64,000 nt of DNA, from the NCBI RefSeq assembly GCF_000701345.1, contig NZ_JNIJ01000032.1:1-64000 (forward strand), read 5' to 3'. This stretch comes from Bradyrhizobium sp. URHD0069 (GTDB lineage: Bacteria > Pseudomonadota > Alphaproteobacteria > Rhizobiales > Xanthobacteraceae). The notes below the pieces were generated by a model. It was not told the origin of the DNA, did not search any database, and saw only the letters and a program-made list of their open reading frames with translations. The translations under genes were made by a program, and so were the position numbers. Of the stretch, positions 61,352 through 64,000 are shown piece after piece (within the stretch, counting starts at the first letter, position 1; each line of letters begins with the position of its first letter).

Positions 61352-62593
61352 ATGTCCACCGCCGTTTCCCCGCTCGCCCCGACCGATGTCCCCGACATGC
61401 CCATGATTTCGGGCGTGAAGCTCGCCGCGGCGGCTGCGGGCATCCGCTATCAGGGCCGCACCGACGTGCTGCTCGCGGTGATGGACAAGGGGACCACGGT
61501 CGCCGGCGTCTTCACTCAATCGAAGTGCCCGTCCGCGCCGGTGGAGTGGTGCCGCGCCAAGCTGAAACGCGGTCGGGCCCGCGCGCTGGTGGTGAATTCC
61601 GGCAACGCCAATGCCTTCACCGGCAAGACCGGGCGCCAGGCAACCGCGCTGACCGCGTCGATTGCCGCCAAGGCGCTCGCGTGCAGCCCAAACGAGGTGT
61701 TTCTCGCTTCCACCGGGGTCATCGGCGAACCGCTCGACGCCACCAAATTCAACGGCGTGCTGGGTGCGCTGGCGGAGCGCGCCGCGCCGGGTGAATGGAT
61801 GGGTGCAGCCAAAGCCATCATGACCACCGACACTTTTTCCAAGGTCGCGACATCAACGGTGAAGCTCGGCAAGGCAAAAGTCACGATCAATGGCATGGCC
61901 AAGGGCGCCGGAATGATCGCGCCCGACATGGCGACCATGCTGGCGTTCGTGTTCACCGATGCGCCGATCGCGGCGGGCGCGCTGCAGTCGCTGCTCAAAA
62001 GCGGCGTCGAAGATACCTTCAATGCCGTCACCATCGACGGCGACACGTCTACATCAGATACGTTGCTCGCCTTCGCCACCGGCGCGGCGGCCGCCAACGG
62101 CGCGCCGAAAATCAGCCGTGCCAGCGATCCGCGCCTGAAGGCCTTCACCAAAGCATTCCGCGCCGTGCTCGCCGACCTCGCCGAGCAGGTGGCGCGGGAC
62201 GGCGAAGGCGCGCGCAAGCTGGTCGAGATCATCGTCGACGGCGCGACGTCGAAAGCATCGGCGCGCAGGATCGCGATGTCGGTGGCGAATTCGCCGCTGG
62301 TGAAGACCGCGATCGCCGGCGAGGACGCCAATTGGGGCCGCGTGGTGATGGCGGTCGGCAAGGCCGGTGAGCCCGCCAACCGCGACAAGCTCGCGATCTC
62401 GTTCAACGGCATCCGCGTCGCCAGCCGTGGCGCGCGCGATCCGTCCTATGACGAGGCGGAAGTCTCGGCGGCGATGAAGAATCCGAAGATCCAGATCAAG
62501 ATCGCGCTGGGCCTGGGCAAGGGCCGCGACCGCGTGCTGACCTGCGATCTCACCAAGGAATACGTCGCGATCAACGGCGACTACCGGTCGTGA
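61352..62593 (+). CDS. argJ: Bifunctional glutamate N-acetyltransferase / amino-acid acetyltransferase
   Basis: 413 residues, one precursor. Self-cleavage occurs before Thr195 in KGAGMIAPDMATMLAFVFTD, the nucleophile of the beta chain. Other landmarks are VNSGNANAFTGKTG, AFNAVTIDGDTSTSD-like DTFNAVTIDGDTSTSDT and the end block INLGLGxG-like KIALGLGKGRDRVLTCDLTK. ArgJ recycles acetyl from N-acetylornithine to glutamate in arginine synthesis. An upstream in-frame extension to 61310 is less likely than ATG 61352. Overlaps mutT by four bases. Confidence 0.97.
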   Translation: MSTAVSPLAPTDVPDMPMISGVKLAAAAAGIRYQGRTDVLLAVMDKGTTVAGVFTQSKCPSAPVEWCRAKLKRGRARALVVNSGNANAFTGKTGRQATALTASIAAKALACSPNEVFLASTGVIGEPLDATKFNGVLGALAERAAPGEWMGAAKAIMTTDTFSKVATSTVKLGKAKVTINGMAKGAGMIAPDMATMLAFVFTDAPIAAGALQSLLKSGVEDTFNAVTIDGDTSTSDTLLAFATGAAAANGAPKISRASDPRLKAFTKAFRAVLADLAEQVARDGEGARKLVEIIVDGATSKASARRIAMSVANSPLVKTAIAGEDANWGRVVMAVGKAGEPANRDKLAISFNGIRVASRGARDPSYDEAEVSAAMKNPKIQIKIALGLGKGRDRVLTCDLTKEYVAINGDYRS

Positions 62594-62991
62594 AACTCAC
62601 CCTCGTGGTCGCCTGCGCGCTGGTTGACGCCGACAAGCGGGTGCTGATCGCGCAGCGGCCGGATGGCAAACCGCTCGCAGGGTTATGGGAATTTCCCGGC
62701 GGCAAAGTCGAGCCTGGCGAGCGGCCGGAACAGACGCTGATCCGCGAACTGCATGAGGAAATCGGCATCACCGTGAGCGAGGCCTGCCTCGCGCCGCTCA
62801 CCTTTGCGAGCCACGCATACGATGATTTTCATCTGTTGATGCCGCTCTACATCTGCCGGCGCTGGGACGGCGAGGTGATCGCGCGCGAAGCCCAGAGGCT
62901 GGCCTGGGTTCGTGCCAACAAATTACGCGACTACCCGATGCCGGCGGCGGACATTCCGTTGATCCCGCATTTGATTGATTTGTTGTCGTGA
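62590..62991 (+). CDS. mutT: 8-oxo-dGTP diphosphatase MutT (Nudix)
   Basis: 133 residues. The Nudix box is complete: GGKVEPGERPEQTLIRELHE followed by EIGI. The start MKLTLVVACALVDADKRVLI is typical of MutT, and WEFPGGKVEPGE and DFHLLMPLYIC carry the nucleotide contacts. The GTG start at 62590 overlaps the argJ stop (GTGA), so translation is coupled. It removes oxidised guanine nucleotides. Confidence 0.92.
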   Translation: MKLTLVVACALVDADKRVLIAQRPDGKPLAGLWEFPGGKVEPGERPEQTLIRELHEEIGITVSEACLAPLTFASHAYDDFHLLMPLYICRRWDGEVIAREAQRLAWVRANKLRDYPMPAADIPLIPHLIDLLS

Positions 62992-63016
62992 GGTAGGGCG
63001 CGCGACACCCGCGTGT

Positions 63017-63108
63017 CGTCATGCGTGGGCTTGACCCGCGCATCCATCCATCTTCGTCAGAATCTTGCCAAACGGATGGATTGCCGGGTCAAGCCCGGCA
63101 ATGACGAC
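63017..63108. repeat. Inverted dispersed repeat (GGGCTTGACCCG type)
   Basis: CGTCATGCGTGGGCTTGACC, CGCGCATCCATCC and, inverted, GGATGGATTGCCGGGTCAAG, CCCGGCAATGACGAC. A separate repeat subtype from the REP-like units, located between mutT and the methyltransferase gene. Confidence 0.75.
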
Positions 63109-63137
63109 TGATCAACGCATGCCGCCTCCGGACACAA

Positions 63138-63992
63138 TCAGTCGCGCTTCCCCCTCACCGCTTCCGCCAGGCTCGCTTTCGCCGAACCCGGCTTCAGCGG
63201 TTGCTGCTGGCTCGCATGCGGCGTCCAGCCGGACAGCCAGATCACGTCGAAGGTGGCGCGGATGCGGCCATCGGGATCGGCAAAGCGTTCGCCGTAGATC
63301 TGCGCCATCCGCAGCATGGTGGCGCGGCGAGTCGGTGTTCGCCGCCGCTCCACCAGAATGTTGGTCGCGCCCATGCGCCGCAGATCCTGCATCAGCGCGA
63401 ATGCGCTGTCGTAGCGCACCACGATGCGATCGACGTCGGTGACCGGCAGTGCGAAGCCCGCGCGCTGCAGTAACGCCCCGACGTCGCGCAGATCGGCAAA
63501 TGGCGCGACGCGGGGCGAGATCCCGCCTTCGCATTCGGCTTCCGCTGACGCGAATGATTGCCGCAACTCCGTCAATGTGTCGCCACCGATCATCGCCGCC
63601 AGCAGCAGTCCGTCGGGTTTCAGCACGCGGCGGATCTGCGCCAGCACGCCGGGCAGATCGTTGACGAACTGAAACGCGAGCGCGGAGAGAACGAGGTCCA
63701 GCGATTCCGGCTGAAATGGAAGTGTCTCTTGCTCGAATTTTTCCAGGCCTATGTGGACCAGGGACTTGAAACGATCGCGCGCCGGCTGTCGCAGTACTTC
63801 CCCCGGCGTCCCGATGTCCGCGACGTCAGCAAAATTCCGTAAGACCGCGTGCAACCGATCTTCCATGTCTTCGACCACGCGGTCGAGCAGGAAGGTGGCA
63901 GGCCCAGAGCGCAACGCGCGCGCCTGCCGCATCCGCAGCAAGGCGCGGTCGAACAGGATGGGCGCGGCGGTATTTTCGCTGCTCTTGGCCAT
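63138..63992 (-). CDS. SAM-dependent methyltransferase (NDUFAF5/BioC-like)
   Basis: 284 residues, complete within the window. A class I fold starts with PILFDRALLRMRQARALRSG and LDRVVEDMEDRL; the AdoMet region is weak at the first Gly motif (VADIGTPGEVLRQ), and SLDLVLSALAFQFVNDLPGV and RRVLKPDGLLLAAMIGGDTL are typical motifs. The C-terminal half (MGATNILVERRRTPTRRATM) matches the NDUFAF5-like group, in which the human protein acts as an arginine hydroxylase of complex I subunit NDUFS7. A complex I assembly role is therefore plausible but not shown. Confidence 0.87.
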   Translation of the reverse strand: MAKSSENTAAPILFDRALLRMRQARALRSGPATFLLDRVVEDMEDRLHAVLRNFADVADIGTPGEVLRQPARDRFKSLVHIGLEKFEQETLPFQPESLDLVLSALAFQFVNDLPGVLAQIRRVLKPDGLLLAAMIGGDTLTELRQSFASAEAECEGGISPRVAPFADLRDVGALLQRAGFALPVTDVDRIVVRYDSAFALMQDLRRMGATNILVERRRTPTRRATMLRMAQIYGERFADPDGRIRATFDVIWLSGWTPHASQQQPLKPGSAKASLAEAVRGKRD

Positions 63993-64000
63993 GCCCGGCT

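Overview
The window looks like chromosomal DNA of a high-GC alphaproteobacterium of the Bradyrhizobium / Rhodopseudomonas group (Nitrobacteraceae). The signs are the gene families and their order (aroK-aroB-xerD-accA-secA-argJ; CarD-fdxA-S4-helicase), the aerobic cobaltochelatase genes cobS/cobT, several acyl-CoA catabolic genes, and dozens of short palindromic repeats between genes. The genus is inferred from remembered gene content; no search was run.

Layout. The left edge (1-340) is the N-terminal part of an IS110-family transposase and its upstream non-coding end. 0.6-3.1 kb holds small secreted or envelope proteins and a ketopantoate-reductase-like enzyme. 3.1-12.6 kb is an acyl-CoA block: SDR, a pair of acyl-CoA dehydrogenases, two enoyl-CoA hydratases, an ADP-forming acyl-CoA ligase, a glyoxalase-fold protein and a periplasmic ABC binding protein. 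A decayed glyoxalase gene follows (12.7-13.1 kb). 13.4-20.1 kb codes mostly for the cell envelope: two tandem alpha/beta-hydrolase paralogues (one with LysM), a three-gene lipid/sugar-type cluster, a thermonuclease-like protein and an M48 lipoprotein protease. 20.3-26.7 kb is visibly less GC-rich and carries an adenylate/guanylate cyclase, a PaoABC-like molybdenum hydroxylase operon and a divergent LysR regulator. 26.8-34.9 kb is housekeeping again: CarD, FdxA, an S4 protein, an SUV3-like helicase, a DUF3108 protein and rpmB.

34.95-38.6 kb is the most unusual stretch. It is an AT-richer island with a Z1-domain ATPase, a small unrecognised protein and a DNA methyltransferase, followed by dispersed repeats. 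Both large genes appear broken by internal, out-of-frame deletions, while the small gene between them is open. I read it as the relic of a Z1-type restriction or anti-phage module.

38.7-64 kb returns to core functions: aroQ, a Bug-type solute receptor, an OYE flavin reductase, a Tat-exported phytase-like esterase, cobS/cobT, DedA, a J-domain protein divergent from BolA, a CNNM/CorC protein, aroK/aroB, xerD, accA, an L,D-transpeptidase lipoprotein, secA, a periplasmic parvulin, argJ-mutT and a methyltransferase. Repeats fill most gaps. Many are facing pairs of one palindrome forming units of about 120 bp, and a second family keeps a constant frame around an inner hairpin that changes in a compensated way.
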